From Apostichopus japonicus (taxonomy: Eukaryota > Echinodermata > Holothuroidea > Aspidochirotida > Stichopodidae): a DNA stretch of 64,000 nucleotides. Shown here one piece after another: positions 43,880 to 57,024 of the stretch. Below the pieces are notes generated by a model that saw only the letters and a list, made by a program, of their open reading frames with translations, had not been told where the DNA came from and made no database searches. The first letter of the stretch is position 1, and each line of letters begins with the position of its first letter. The stretch spans positions 5,082,001 to 5,146,000 of the forward strand of contig NC_092573.1 of the NCBI RefSeq assembly GCF_037975245.1, written 5' to 3'. The position numbers and the translations under genes are program-made.

Positions 43880-45033
43880 CAGTAGACTTTCCGATCAGCG
43901 TAGGTGGAAGGCATTAAATTAAAGAACCAGTAGACGTTCCGATCAGCGTAGGGTGGAAGGCATTAAATTAAAGAACCAGTAGACCTTCCGATCAGCGTAG
44001 GTGGAAGGCGTTAAATTAAGAACCAGTATAGACGTTCCGATCAGCGTAGGGTGGAAGGCGTTAAATTAAGAGACAGTAGACATTGCGATCAGCGTAGGTG
44101 GAAGGCGTTAAATTAGGAGACAGTAGACATTCCGATCAGCGTAGGTGGAAGGCGTTAAATTAAGAACCAGTATAGACGTTCCGATCAGCGTAGCTGGAAG
44201 GCGTTAAATTAAGAGACAGTAGACATTCCGATCAGCGTAGGTGGAAGGCGTTAAATTAAGAACCAGTATAGACGTTCCGATCAGCGTAGGGTGGAAGGCG
44301 TTAAATTAAGAGACAGTAGACGTTCCGATCAGCGTAGCTGGAAGGCGTTAAATTAAGAACCAGTATAGACGTTCGGTTCAGCGTGGGGTGGAAGGCGTTA
44401 AATTAAGAGACAGTAGACATTCCGATCATCGTAGGTGGAAGGCGTTAAATTAAGAACCAGTATAGACGTTCGGTTCAGCGTGGGGTGGAAGGCGTTAAAT
44501 TAAGAGACAGTAGACATTCCGATCAGCGTAGGTGGAAGGCGTTAAAATAATAACCAGTATAGACGTTCCGATCAGCGTAGCTGGAAGGCGTTAAATTAAG
44601 AGACAGTAGACATTCCGATCAGCGTAGGTGGAAGGCGTTAAATTAAGAACCAGTATAGACGTTCCGATCAGCGTAGGGTGGAAGGCGTTAAATTAAGAGA
44701 CAGTAGACGTTCCGATCAGCGTAGGTGGAAGGCGTTAAATTAAGAACCAGTATAGACGTTCGGTTCAGCGTGGGGTGGAAGGCGTTAAATTAAGAGACAG
44801 TAGACATTCCGATCAGCGTAGGTGGAAGGCGTTAAATTAAGAACCAGTATAGACGTTCCGATCAGCGTAGCTGGAAGGCGTTAAATTAAGAATCAGTGGA
44901 CGTTCCGATCAGCGTAGGTGGAAGGCGTTAAATTAATAACCAGTATAGACGTTCCGATCAGCGTAGCTGGAAGGCGTTAAATTAAGAATAAGTAGACGTT
45001 CCGATCAGCGTAGATGGAAGGAGTAAAATTAAT
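43880..45033 (+). repeat. Minisatellite of 24 units (47-49 bp) with dimeric higher-order structure
   Basis: The core CCGATCAGCGTAG, or its CGGTTCAGCGTGG variant, starts at 43891, 43939, 43988, 44037, 44085, 44132, 44181, 44228 and on to 45001: 24 units. From about unit 6, two types alternate: A units begin AAGAACCAGTATAGACGTT and B units begin AAGAGACAGTAGACATT. The spacing alternates 49 and 47-48 bp, giving a dimer of about 97 bp. Sub-variants (GTAGCTGG, CGGTTCAGCGTGGGG) recur at intervals in the A units, showing amplification of the dimer or larger blocks. No coding frame. Confidence 0.97.
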
Positions 45034-45261
45034 AATCCGGTTGTGTTGCGATATAATGTATCTTGTATTCAACTATATATAGAAACATATAGCAGAATAC
45101 AATGCGTAGTATCTATATCCATTCCAATGGACTCGTTCTAATACATTCGACTTAACAAACGTTCGTCATGATCACATGATCACATATTCACATTGGATCT
45201 ATTTCATGATATTACGACTAGATAAGCAACATATATATTTAGACGCTTCCATGCTGTTTTA

Positions 45262-45304
45262 ATTAAACAGACGAAACATTTAATTAAACAGACGAAACAT
45301 TTAA
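45262..45304. repeat. 23-bp direct duplication
   Basis: TTAATTAAACAGACGAAACA occurs twice in succession. Confidence 0.85.
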
Positions 45305-45648
45305 TTGGCTTTGGAGGTCTAACTTTACGGCAGCTGTTGCTGATAAGATTGTCATCATCCACTTATACGACATCCTATTAGAGGATATTTACACCAAATA
45401 ATCTTCAGTTTATTGCCAACAAGAAAGTTGTTAATGAAATTGGTTTTCTTCCGTGACTCTCCAAACATGAGAGATCAAATGTGAAGAGCTCCACCGATCA
45501 AATTTCAATGTGACTGTGGACCTATATTGATAGCCGATTGATGCTCAGAGTGTTTTGAGGTTAAACCCGACCTAAAACAGAGTCTCTTGAAATGACATCG
45601 TTTACTTGCGGTGAACTGTTCTGTCTTTCTTTTCACTTGTCAATACAG

Positions 45649-45736
45649 GAAACAACAAGTACGTGACATGAGTGTCTACAAGCAATCTGTTAAAAGCATT
45701 TTGTTTTCTTCAACAATTTACAAACATTACAAATGA
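45649..45736 (+). CDS. Candidate terminal exon (weak)
   Basis: A strong acceptor (CTGTCTTTCTTTTCACTTGTC then AATACAG, AG at 45647-45648) is followed, after one base, by 28 codons starting KQQVRDMSVYKQSVKSI and a TGA at 45734-45736. The phase of any upstream partner is unknown. The acceptor is good; the frame is short. Confidence 0.2.
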
Positions 45737-46867
45737 TAATTATAATGTTCAATGTGATTGTGCACCTACATGGGCACATGACTGAAGCTCAGGGTATTTT
45801 CGGTTTTAAACTGGTTTTAAGTTACAATCGAATCTTGAAAAAAATATGCAACATGATGCTGCTTTCTTGTGGTTGACTTGATGACATTTATTTTCAGTTT
45901 TTTTGTGCATGTGTTGGAAATATAGATATAGACTTTGGTCGTCAACAACAAACATTTCTTCAAACACTTTTCAAACACTGCCGTCTGTGGAATACGCAAA
46001 AAGGTTTCATACTCACTGATATCACTAAACTTTTCTGACTTGTATTTATATTGAGCATTTACCTGGCTGTGGATTGCTATCAGTGAACTTAATAATTTTA
46101 TCAACACTACGCGATGAAACTAATTACGGTGAAATTAATGTCAGTGCACCGGTGTTTCCGGTAACTTTTCCCCGTATATTGTGTTTGCCTCCGGCCCTGC
46201 AAGTGTAAACGTCTAAGAAATCGGAAAGTTACCGTATCCGACGGTTTTGACGAAATTATCTACAAGCAGGTAAAACTGGTAACAACAGCTGGCAGTATAA
46301 CTTTTTGAATAAAACGATGTGCTTCATGCTATATAAAGTAAGTCTATAATGAACATTACACATTGACTTTAGCTGTATTGTTAAACGAGAGAAGTCGGAT
46401 TACTCAAAGTGACCAGTTATACATAATTATTGAAATGCAACATTTTGCTTGACTTTCCTACACTGGTCTGTATGTACCGAAAGAAAATGACCTTATGTCC
46501 TATGTAAAGTGATTGGCGTTTAGGCGGTCGTGTATGTTAGGGTAATTATGAGAATGCCTATATTAATAAGATATTCTTTTCCTTTCGTTGACAGTTGTTC
46601 GTTTCCGATTAACATCCGTCTTAATGTCTGTCGAAAATTTTGATAAACCACTGAAATATGATCTTCTAAATGTTCTTCGCATTCTTCCGAATCTGTTCTT
46701 GTCATTACGGAGACGAGTATTCTAGTTTTACAACTTCCCAAGAGATATATTGCCAACAACATATAAGGTACTTTAGAAACTTGAAATGAATCTACAACTT
46801 TATGTTTTGATATTCCTTTTACCTCTTAGACATGGTCACGTTTTGTCAACTTCCTAACTTGACTTAC

Positions 46868-46895
46868 ACTTTTGTAGAACCATTCACAAGCACCC
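46868..46895 (-). CDS. Candidate 28-nt internal exon (weak)
   Basis: On the minus strand GGTCTTTTTTTCTTATCATAG (AG at 46897-46896) and AGT|GTAAGTC (GT at 46867-46866) bracket 28 bases reading GACEWFYKS in one frame. If the donor is not used, the frame continues to a TAA after 13 more codons. Confidence 0.18.
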
Positions 46896-47094
46896 CTATG
46901 ATAAGAAAAAAAGACCATGAAACTATACAAAAGGGGGAGGAAAAGTGAAGAGTCTATGATTCAAGTCAACGACTAGACTTGTGCCAGGAAAATTACTGGC
47001 AATCACTGCTGGACTCGATCTTTTAATTAAAGGGACTCGTTAAAGGTCGGTTTTAAATACCTGGAGTATCTGTCCAATACTGTTGTTGCTGTAC

Positions 47095-47276
47095 CAGTGA
47101 CGATGGCAAGGAGGGGGAGCTGTGTGTGGGGAGGGGAGGGGGAGGGGAGGGGAGGGGCTACGTTCGGAATGTTTGCATGCAGCCAGGAAAGAATTGGACC
47201 ACTACTACTGGTGTACCTTTAGGGTGTTTAGTGTGCATCCCCTCCCATTACCTTTGAAGTTCTGTGCACGCCACTG
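47095..47276. mobile_element. Possible hAT-like MITE
   Basis: CAGTGACG at 47095 and CGCCACTG ending at 47276 are inverted with one mismatch in eight. The interior has a G-rich tract (47112-47157) and CCCCTCCC near the right end. No target duplication is visible, so the call is tentative. Confidence 0.25.
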
Positions 47277-47279
47277 TTT

Positions 47280-49380
47280 ACGTATACTGTTTACTTTATC
47301 TTTATACAGTTCTCTTCCAGGATGCAATTTCTCTATAGGTACAATAGTACATCGCTTTGAAACGTCCTTGGCAGAAATTAATTTGGTGACGTCATTAACC
47401 TCAGAAGTATTGCGAATATAAACTGCACGTTTCCCACGATTTTGTAATGCGAAGTTACATGACCTGTTATACTTGACTTCCGCCCTTACAGGTGCAAGGT
47501 TCTCGTTGTTAGACTAGATGTTTCATTGTTTTCATAAATAAACAATCATGCATTTCAACATTCTTCTTTGATGACTTTTCATATTGGACTAACATAAGCA
47601 GAAAACTCATGCGAAGAAATGTTAGAAAACATTATAGCAAACAAATAAGAAGGGATATCTGAAAGATGGCCAGACATTTCTAACAACATTAATGAGTTGT
47701 TTTAACATTGTGAATGAAACATTATCTTGTGATTGTATATTCATGAATATATAGAAGAATAAAGTGGTTGACCCCAGCCGGCAGGTCATTCATAAAGGAT
47801 ATCTCATACGGATTGGTGAGGAAGGATAAACACATGTTAATATGGTTCCATGATGAAGTCAACATATGTTTCCGACTTAACTCTTTCCTGTATTCTATGC
47901 AATCGAAAGTACTCAAATCTCCTTCAATTATTGGCTTCTTCGTTCTCAACAATACAAGTTACAGGAATATTTCAAGCATAGTCTCTCTGCTATATTACCA
48001 TTTTCACTAACTTTATCCCGTGTTTTAGACTCCTACATTCCATAGATTAAAAATATCATCTTTATTTTATAATGAGGAATAGCCAGTCCATATGCATACA
48101 TTAATGTAACACATCGGGATTCTCTCAAGATTCATATCAGATATTTCCATGGCACATCGCATTTGTATAGTCCTACAGTTACTCTGAGTAGGAATATGTC
48201 TTACGTTCGACCGACAAAAAGACGAACTTCTTTGACACCACGTGATATACATGGTCATAGTTCGTGATATGAAGCTAACACTATGTGGCTATCTAGGTAG
48301 CCAATCAGCAGAAATCAACGTGAATATACGCGCTTTAAAGAAACAAGTTGAAATCTCAACCTACGTTATTCATTTTATGTTTACTTAATGTAACCTTCCT
48401 GTAATCACTACCTCAATATACACCCACCCCACCCAACCCCCCTCCCCCATCTCCACCCCATTTATCCCACCCCAATGTATGTGGATATGTTCACGAATCA
48501 TGAACAAAGCGATATTTCAGAGCACCCTCTTATTAATGCTTTACGCCTATATCGCGCACTGGAACAAGGTGGTAAACGATTAGTACATGGAAGAATAGAT
48601 ATATATTCCTGGATTGAACCGAAAACGAACTACAATTTAGGTGCAAAAATAATTTACCTTTGGTTCCTCCTTTGAAATGTGACAGCTTGCAAGGCAAAAC
48701 CCATGCAAACATCTGGATATGTGATACGTTCCATCAATTTTATTGGATTTTGTTCATTTCTTTTATTATTGGTAATATTGTTATCTCTGTGATCACATAA
48801 TATACGATATTACTCCCTTTCGTTATTAAGTAATAATTAGAGTAATTTCTTCTTAAGAAATCGATCTTTTTCTGTCAATATCAAATTGGCAGATATTTTA
48901 ACCTTTTCATCTTCGAGACCTTATTACGGTAGGCGCCAAGCGTATCACTTATTATGACATGTCCTGATCTGACCACCTGGTGAGATGACATTGTTGAACA
49001 ATTCACACGGTCCATAACTGTCAGTTAATTCAAACTGTGAGTACACTTGATTATCTCTATATCATACTGTAGTGTAGTCGGCATACTTACACGACTGCCT
49101 CGGTAAAAAATATATCAATTTGCAGTGATGATTCTGCTACGTGAGAATTTTAAATTATTGCTCGTATAACAGACACAGACATTCTATTCTGTCTTAATCT
49201 AGAAGGTTAATCAAGTGTTCACCCAAGTATGTCTAATAACCTTCCCATAAGAACTCTCGGGTTAGTACAATCCCGTTAAAAATATTAAAATGTTAAAGGA
49301 CGACTGGACATAATAAATTTCACATGTTGTGGACCGTTAACAACTCTTGCAGGTTGCATATACACAGGCACATCACTTCG
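47280..49380. other. Spacer without recognisable genes
   Basis: A C-rich tract lies at 48421-48473. An acceptor TTGACTTCCGCCCTTACAG ends at 47491 and opens 14 codons to a stop. Nothing firmer is seen. Confidence 0.45.
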
Positions 49381-49733
49381 TTTTTTTATTGAGAAAAGTT
49401 GAAGATTTTCAAAATTGTAGTAAAGACAAGGCCTCCCCACGCGATTTCAAAGCAAATGAAGCCCTGACCATTGCAATTGGTAACTTGTCACAGACACTCA
49501 CTACCGAATGCCGAAATTCAGCCAGTCTCTTGCGGGGTACTAAAGTGCGACACATCTACATTTCCTCTTCAGGGGAACAAGCACACCCAACTATATATAC
49601 AAGTTACCTCGTATGTCCCTATTTATACGGCTGTGAGAAGAGACGCAATTGAGGTTAAGTGTTATGATTCGAACCTACAATCCCTAGAACGCAGGTCCTT
49701 TGCCCAATAGCAATATAACCACCACGTTAAAAT
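49381..49733 (-). mobile_element. tRNA-derived SINE candidate
   Basis: On the minus strand the head reads GTGGTGGTTATATTGC, GGACCTGCGTTCTAGGG and TGTAGGTTCGAATCA, the order of a tRNA from D-arm to T-arm. The B-box GGTTCGAATC (49675-49666) is intact. The T-arm stem no longer pairs, so it is not a functional tRNA gene. The body extends about 290 bp and ends in an A-run on the minus strand (the T-run at 49381-49387). Plus-strand open frames at 49347-49710 are antisense artefacts of it. Confidence 0.5.
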
Positions 49734-49734
49734 A

Positions 49735-52010
49735 GGTGTTTGTTATGCTTTCCGTATTTGAAATGTATTACAACATATATCGATTCATTATTTCATAAAA
49801 AAGTGTTGAAATTCTTTGGAAAGTAAGGGAGCATTGTCCTGCTAACTTTGTCTGTCTATATGTATACATTTTACCGCATATTACCAATCTGGCCTATATC
49901 CCAGGAAAACATACGATGTTTATGTTCTGTATAATGTACCTGTTTACTTGTTTTCATTTGTTTGACGTACCGCGACCTACATGGGGGTTATATGTGAAAG
50001 TAACGATACCTTGGGTATTGATTGATCATAAACACGCTATTGCACGGTATATGACTGGCAACCGCTCGTTACTGTGGAACATGTATGCTCTTCCAATGAT
50101 ATGTAGAGACAATAGTATAATGGCATACTGCTCAATACTTTATTGTTTACTTAGGAAATGGGGCGGTGGAGGGAGCGAGGGCGTCAAGTAAAACCTGGGT
50201 TTGCACCTCTCTATCACAAAATCAAACTGTTTACAATCTCTGAGACTTGAAAAAGATCGTATGGTGACTCCGATTGATACTTTTAGTAGTTGTGTATGAA
50301 TGTTTTTTGTACACAGAAAGTTCCTTAAACACATACCGTTTCTGGTGCTGTCGAGCGTGCAGCATTTCGTGTTATTTGTAACGTTAGCAGACATTGCTAC
50401 AATACGGATGTCATTAACGACCATGTTAAATGTATTACTTAACCGCAAGCGATGTAAATATGGCAATAACAGGTCTCCTATAACACATGTTTTAACCATA
50501 GTGTGAAAGGGTTTTCAATTTATGAGCATTAACACAACGTTTACCGTGTCCGAGTGCTGTGCGCCTGAATATATGTATATATTTGATAAGTCCAGCAAGA
50601 AAAGTTATTCTCGCGCTAAATCAGCAAACATATAGACTTTAATGATGGATTTCCTTTCTATATTACTTCTATATCTCACGAAAGACGAGAAATGATGGTT
50701 TTGATTGGATTAACATAGATTGTCCAATGACCTATGACGTACATATAACGGACATTTTACGACAGTTTGGAGCAACGTTAGAGCATGGAGCTATAAATGC
50801 TCCATGGTTAGAGGGAGTGCAAATAAGGAGATATCCTGTATTCAAACTATATTGTGAGACGCGGGTGTGTGTGGTGTGTGGGATGCGATAAGAGGTCTAA
50901 CAATCAGCGAATAGTAACAGGCTAAATATTGCCTACGTCACCTCAAATGTATAAATACAAGATAGATTGTTGCAGCATTGTCGAAACATTCTCGAAACGG
51001 ATGTCCCCTACTCCAAGTAATCCCGGTCCTTACTTCAAGCATGCGACACTTTATTGCACAGGGACACAGGGGACAATGGGAGGGGTTTAATAGTACGGTC
51101 CATAGGCTCTTCCATGTAGGGCTAAACACTCCACCTCTTTGGACGAATGCACTGGGGAAGTGGGGGGGGGGTGTGAAAAAGGGAGGTGATTTCATTTGTG
51201 AACCGGATCTTATTAACATATAAATTAAAGTTATGGAAGCAAAAATGTGGTTTAAGTAAACATAGAAACAATCCTACTTCGGTTTATTTTAGAGTCGACT
51301 TTGCAGTGTCTCTTTATGATAGTTTCTATTATTCCGATATGGCAGTATGTGCACCTTACATTAATGGCACACTAAAACACAATCTGCAACATGTCTACCT
51401 CCAGACTGGCTATTCATCTCCCCTAGATTCCCCTTTTGCCATCCATTTGTGCAATATCCTGTAAAACACAGCAGCAAATTCTCAGTGTATGCTATGTAGG
51501 AAAGAAATCCGGTGTTCCAATACAACAGACTCGGCAGAGTCAAATTTCAAAAGCAACTCAGTTATAAACTATCATGTGCAGTTGCTAAATTGTGACCTTA
51601 TATATGATGATGATGAATATAATATATAAACATTCATATAAGCAATAATAAATGTAACAATCATGAAACCTCTATAGGTCAATGAAAGAAGCGCGTTCAG
51701 CTTCCAACAAACGAAATCATTCAAAAATTATTTGATATATAAATCTAGGGCATATGCGTGTTATAGTCAAATATCAGTAAAACATGTAGTCATTAACGAT
51801 TGCGAAAATCTTATTCAGGCGTATTTTTTTCGCGGTTAGTCAGTGAAAAGTTCTTTCTTATCGCTGCAACTGTTTGCGGTTTATTTTCCTTTTCATATTT
51901 TGATTTGAATTTAATATTATTGATATTATTTTATCACTTCCTGTCATCTTTCTGAAACTGCATGTTTTTTATACATTAACGACTGTGGTTTAAACAGCTA
52001 TTTGTGTTGA
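49735..52010. other. Spacer without recognisable genes
   Basis: A minus-strand frame of 119 codons (50140-50499) is the longest in this stretch. It ends in low-complexity proline residues over a G-rich tract and is within chance. G-rich tracts occur near 50158-50185 and 51151-51190. Confidence 0.45.
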
Positions 52011-52569
52011 TTCTACAGTTTCTGATAGATTTCCTAAGCGTACCTGACGTGTGCTGCCGAAATAGTTGAAATTGATCAATTTGATATGTGCTCCTTTATT
52101 GTCGTTTGAGCAAATGAAAGTCAAGTCGTAAGTTATTACCCCTTTCTTTCAATTCTGCAGATTTTATCTCCCAGAAACGTTTCTGTATAATCTTAATTAC
52201 ATGCCAAAAATACCATATTTTTTCTGTCATTTTCATCTTTATGTGAATAATAGTTTTCTTGCCAACGACCTTTAAATTGCAATCTAGTATCGAGTAATTC
52301 TATAAGCTCTAGAACCATTCTTAAACTGCATTATGTAGAGAGTAGTGTCGACATTCTTGAACATTCATGCCGATTCGTACATTTCCCGGAGTGGAGGATG
52401 TTTTATCACCGATACATACACAGTTTTCAACTCTTTGCTAGTCAAAACATCAACATTTGTCTTGAATTAATTCTTTACTTCTCATGACGCTGCAAAGGGT
52501 CTCGATTATGTGTTTACTTCTTCTTTATCTTCTTCTCCATACTTTCTCTTTATATTTATTATTTTCCAG

Positions 52570-52761
52570 CATTTCAACAAGAAAATAGAGTTTAACCTAG
52601 ATAAGTGTTATATTCATAACGTTGGATTTCATAGCTATATCATGTTATCAAATAAGCTTGTATTGCCAACGATCATGATACTGCATGCCCCAGGTTTTAA
52701 GTTCAGATGTGGAAACAAATGGAGGATAGAGAACCTAAGGAGCTTTACCCGCTCAATGTGA
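52570..52761 (+). CDS. Candidate terminal coding exon, unknown product
   Basis: A pyrimidine tract of more than 50 bases (52513-52567), ending ATTATTTTCCAG with AG at 52568-52569, precedes an exon open in phase 0 for 63 codons to TGA 52759-52761. The segment begins HFNKKIEFNLDKCYIHNVGF and ends NLRSFTRSM, with FKFRCGNKWRIEN near the C-terminus. It has two cysteines and a basic end. Composition is protein-like, and the acceptor is the strongest in the window. Two other good acceptors, at 52018 (opens FLIDFLSVPDVCCRNS) and 52160 (opens 37 codons from FYLPETFLYNL), lie just upstream; alternative 3' exons are possible. The family is not recognised. Confidence 0.38.
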   Translation, partial: HFNKKIEFNLDKCYIHNVGFHSYIMLSNKLVLPTIMILHAPGFKFRCGNKWRIENLRSFTRSM

Positions 52762-52964
52762 TCTATGTTCAACTGGCAGGAATCTTCTGATGGCTTGAAG
52801 CTAACTGCTCCACTAAATGTACTTCAATTCAACATCCTCGTATAATGTTGCTTTACGAAGATGTAGTGTTAAGTTGTAAATTAGGTAAATAAATCTGGTA
52901 ACAACAGAGTAAATGAAATGATGACCATAATTCACCCAATGCCCTCCTTACATGTCATAGATCA

Positions 52965-53047
52965 GTTGACCCGTATACATCGGGTGATCAGTTTATCTGT
53001 AACGGTTAAATTTGAACGCCAACGGTTGACCCGTATACATCGGGTGA
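52965..53047. repeat. Two 23-bp direct copies, each with an internal inverted repeat
   Basis: GTTGACCCGTATACATCGGG followed by TGA occurs at 52965 and 53025, 60 bp apart. Within it ACCCG and CGGGT can pair around a 7-base loop (ACCCG-TATACAT-CGGGT). The 37 bp between the copies are unrelated. Confidence 0.85.
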
Positions 53048-53049
53048 GG

Positions 53050-54165
53050 TATACGGTCTGTTTATGTCATCAAATGAACTGAAGCCGTTCCATTATTAGT
53101 TCGTCCAAGTAAAGAGTTTAATAATTCCATTCGACCATTGTTTGCATGGAATTGTTCTGAACGAATAGAATCATTAATGACTGCAGCGAGTGTATACGTG
53201 TACAAGCTAAACCAAGAAGATTTATAAAAGGGTGAAAGTTGACGGGAAATAGGCGAACACGCATAAAGAGCGGCATTTAAGCAGCTTTTTGTGATTGTTT
53301 AACATGTTTTAACAAACCTACCCAGAGTTATCCAAAATGAGAAAGCAATTCATCAAGTTAGGTAAACATAGACATTTTTAATAGATAATGGTTAAATACG
53401 GAGTAAGTAATGAAGTTGATTCTAATGTTCATATTTTCTGTTAGCTTAAACAGTTTCTCCTTTTATTATTATTAATCTCATGTAAGTAGCAAATTAATTT
53501 TTAAATTTGATTTTTGGGTTGCCGTTTACAACTGCTTCATTTATTTGAAACAAAAGTAGACTAGTAAGTTAATAAAAAACATCTTCTGGGATTGGGGAAT
53601 GACGTCAAGTCACAACTATGATCAATATCACCTAAAATAGTATGTTGGTACTATCACGTGTGTCATGACGGTACATATGCATCGACCTTTCGTATGTTGG
53701 TCTCTCGGGCACGCAGTGTCTTCTATGAGCTAATTGTTTGAGCTAAATGTAAATTCTATCACGGGTGTTTTTAAAACATAATTTGTTTAGATTATTCTCC
53801 AGTGTTTTGTTGCTTGGAGACGTCAAGCGTTACAATACCATTTTCAATACGATGGCCATTTAAATTTGACTTAGTTTCCGTATTACTGATTAACATAGCT
53901 CTTGTTGTTATAATCAGAGGTCAAATCGGGCATTTGTACTTGACCGAAAAAACACTGGCAGTTCCAATACATCATTCCAGAACTAGAGTAAATTCTTAAC
54001 GAACTGTGAATGTCTGCTTCCATCCGTAAACCATTTGTTATGCTCTATGCATTTATAGGTTAATATTTTACCATTATTTTGCTTAGACTTCCTACATATT
54101 CACTCCATTGCACAGTTTTATGTTAGTCAGACATGACCTATCAAAACTTGCGTAAGTCTTTCAAC
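53050..54165. other. Spacer without recognisable genes
   Basis: AT-rich sequence; no exon or repeat is recognised. Confidence 0.45.
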
Positions 54166-54170
54166 ATACA

Positions 54171-54838
<668 letters not shown>

Positions 54839-54859
54839 ATAGATAGATAGCCTAACATA

Positions 54860-56735
54860 TACTTACCTATTTGAGTTGAAAATATTTGGAAAACGCTTTC
54901 GCAGAATTACAACAGCCGTTTGGGTTTTTCGTGACCATGTTCTCATGAACTTGTACGTTTCACTTATACATTTTTCTGACTGGAAGCTTTTCGAATATAT
55001 CTTCTCATCTAAAAATTGTGCATTCATGTAATGCTGAACCTTATCACTTGATAGCAATATTATCTACCTTCCATATATGTACGTACATACTGGAGTACTA
55101 CTTGATTGTAAAAAAAAAAAAACGCAAAATATAGTTGTTATGCTTACCTCGATTATGACGTAATTTCCTAAGTTCATGGAAAAATGTTTGTTTTTAAGCC
55201 TTACCAAAGGTCGGGTATGATGCTCCAGATTGTAGCGAAAGTGACAACTCAAAATGAACCTTAACATAACAGAGTATGTTTATACTAACATATAATTATG
55301 ATACCGCCAGACAACGATGGCACGTTCTTCTGTTAGGCTTCTATTAGTGTTTCGTTTACCAAAAAAAAATACGAACACCATCAGTTTCATCAAAACAAAT
55401 TCCAGCAAATGTTGTAATCAGTTTGTAATCAGGTCAGTGTGACGTGACGATGACGTGATAAAATAGCAACATTTATGAAAAAGGCCAACAAAATCAAATC
55501 AACGATTAAATTAAAGAATTCACCGGAATTATGGAGAACTTACTGAAATTATTGTAACCGTTGATATTGAGGCTAAAAATCAAACTAATCGAAGTAAACT
55601 ATTTTGTTAGTGATGACGTCATTGCGCACATCAGCCGTCTGATCAATATTCTCCGAATTTCCATTCGTTAGCTCAAAGGGGAGTTTCAATTGCTCTGTTA
55701 CCCCCTGTGAATGGATTTAGTTGATGACATAAGCAGATGTAAAAGTAGCGTAGACAGAGACCAGAAATGACAAATAAAGAGTAACTCGCGGACTGTTTCC
55801 TGTTAGAAGTTTGATGTGAGTCCATTGTCTTAGATAAAAGTATCTAAATGACAAAGTGTTGTTCCTTTAGTATACTTATATAAAAATCTCCGGTGTTATT
55901 AATAGCAAGGCCATCCATAGAAGGATTACCCATTGAAGGGTTTAAATTTATCCAAATAAACTTTGTACGAAATATTACTCAAGTTTAACTTCGGGTGTAA
56001 AATTTGAGTACGTGGTTGTGAAGGGCAATCAGATATAGTTTAAAGTAGTGCAATAATGTGGGTGAATATAGTTTGCAATAAATTAATTGTACATTCTACC
56101 AAAATGAATTCATTTCATGATCGTAGTCATTTATTAATTAATCCAAAATTCATCTTGTAGGATAAACGACCACCGTACAAAACGTTGTTTGGCTTTGCCT
56201 GCCAAAAAAAAAACTATACTTGAATGTTAGTCAAAACAAGGTTACCAATAATTTAAGTGAGAGACCCTTCTAATTGTTTCATATACAGAAATTCAAGTTA
56301 CAGGTAATAAAGACTTTTCATTGGGTTTCATTGTTCAGACATGTTTGCATTTAAGTAAACAATCACATGGAAATAGTGGATCAAAAGATGTTAACATTAT
56401 TAGATTTCAGTATCGATCAAGAGTAGCACATATTTGGAGAATGTTGCCTAAACACGCAGAAATAAAGATACCAACAGTTTCACATGTCAATTTGTTTTGA
56501 TGGACATGAACCCCCTATGTCTGGATATGATCAGTGCAGGGAAATGCATGATTGAAGCTCCATGTGTACCACCTGTCTGGTGCTTCTGTGAAGGACAACT
56601 TCAACAGATCAAGGTCTCAAGCAAAATCCTGACCAGGAGAAGGATCTATATATGATAATAAAGGTAGCTGCCGTTTCTCTGGTATGACCTTAAAATCCTT
56701 GAGTATAGGGGATTATAATGGAGATTTTATACTAA
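54860..56735. other. Spacer; possible 15-nt microexon
   Basis: TAATTGTTTCATATACAG|AAATTCAAGTTACAG|GTAATA at about 56268-56306 has the form of an acceptor, a 15-base exon (KFKLQ) and a donor; support is slight. At 56450-56652 a Cys-containing frame of about 65 codons without an early ATG includes CVPPVWCFCEGQ. It has no splice context. Confidence 0.3.
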
Positions 56736-56736
56736 C

Positions 56737-57018
56737 AAAAAAATAATAATAATCAGGCACTTAAGCGACCACGAATGTGGGAGAAGCCCACAAGGGCTTA
56801 TGAACTACAACTTTCACGTCGGGTGGCTTCCAACTCAACATTTTAACTAACTCAAATTTCAAATCTTTTCAGTTTTAGAAAGTCATTTCAGATGGGAAAA
56901 CCGTAGATTACTCTTTGATGAGATACCCACCTTACTATGACCCGGCCGGAACCTCCCGATTGCTAAGCCTCATTGCTTCAAATATACCATCGCCTTTATC
57001 CACTCGGCAACAGCACCG
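56737..57018 (-). mobile_element. tRNA-Ser/Leu-like SINE, near full length
   Basis: On the minus strand the head reads GTTGCCGAGTGGATAAAGGC (A-box TTGCCGAGTGG intact, 57010-57000), then TTTGAAGCAATGAGGCTTAG and a B-box-like GGTTCCGGCC (56953-56944) in which the CGA core is changed to CGG. The layout, with an extended variable arm, is that of a class II tRNA such as Ser or Leu. A unique body of about 180 bp follows (GGAAGCCACCCGACGTG, CCTTGTGGGCTTCTCCCAC). The tail is GTGCCTGATTATTATTATT then a T-run. The trinucleotide tail resembles that of the LINE at 58985, as expected if the SINE borrows LINE machinery. Confidence 0.75.
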
Positions 57019-57024
57019 GTATAA

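Noticed and set aside
43880-45033. CRISPR-like regular array
   Set aside because: The units are contiguous variants of one sequence with no unique spacers, and the context is eukaryotic.
49347-49710. Two plus-strand frames of 79-101 codons
   Set aside because: They are antisense to the tRNA-derived SINE at 49381-49733.
49660-49733. Functional tRNA gene
   Set aside because: The B-box is intact but the T-stem does not pair and no acceptor stem can be formed; a SINE head is the better reading.
50140-50499. 119-codon minus-strand frame with ATG
   Set aside because: The end is low-complexity and a plus-strand frame overlaps it; a few frames this long are expected by chance in 64 kb at this composition.
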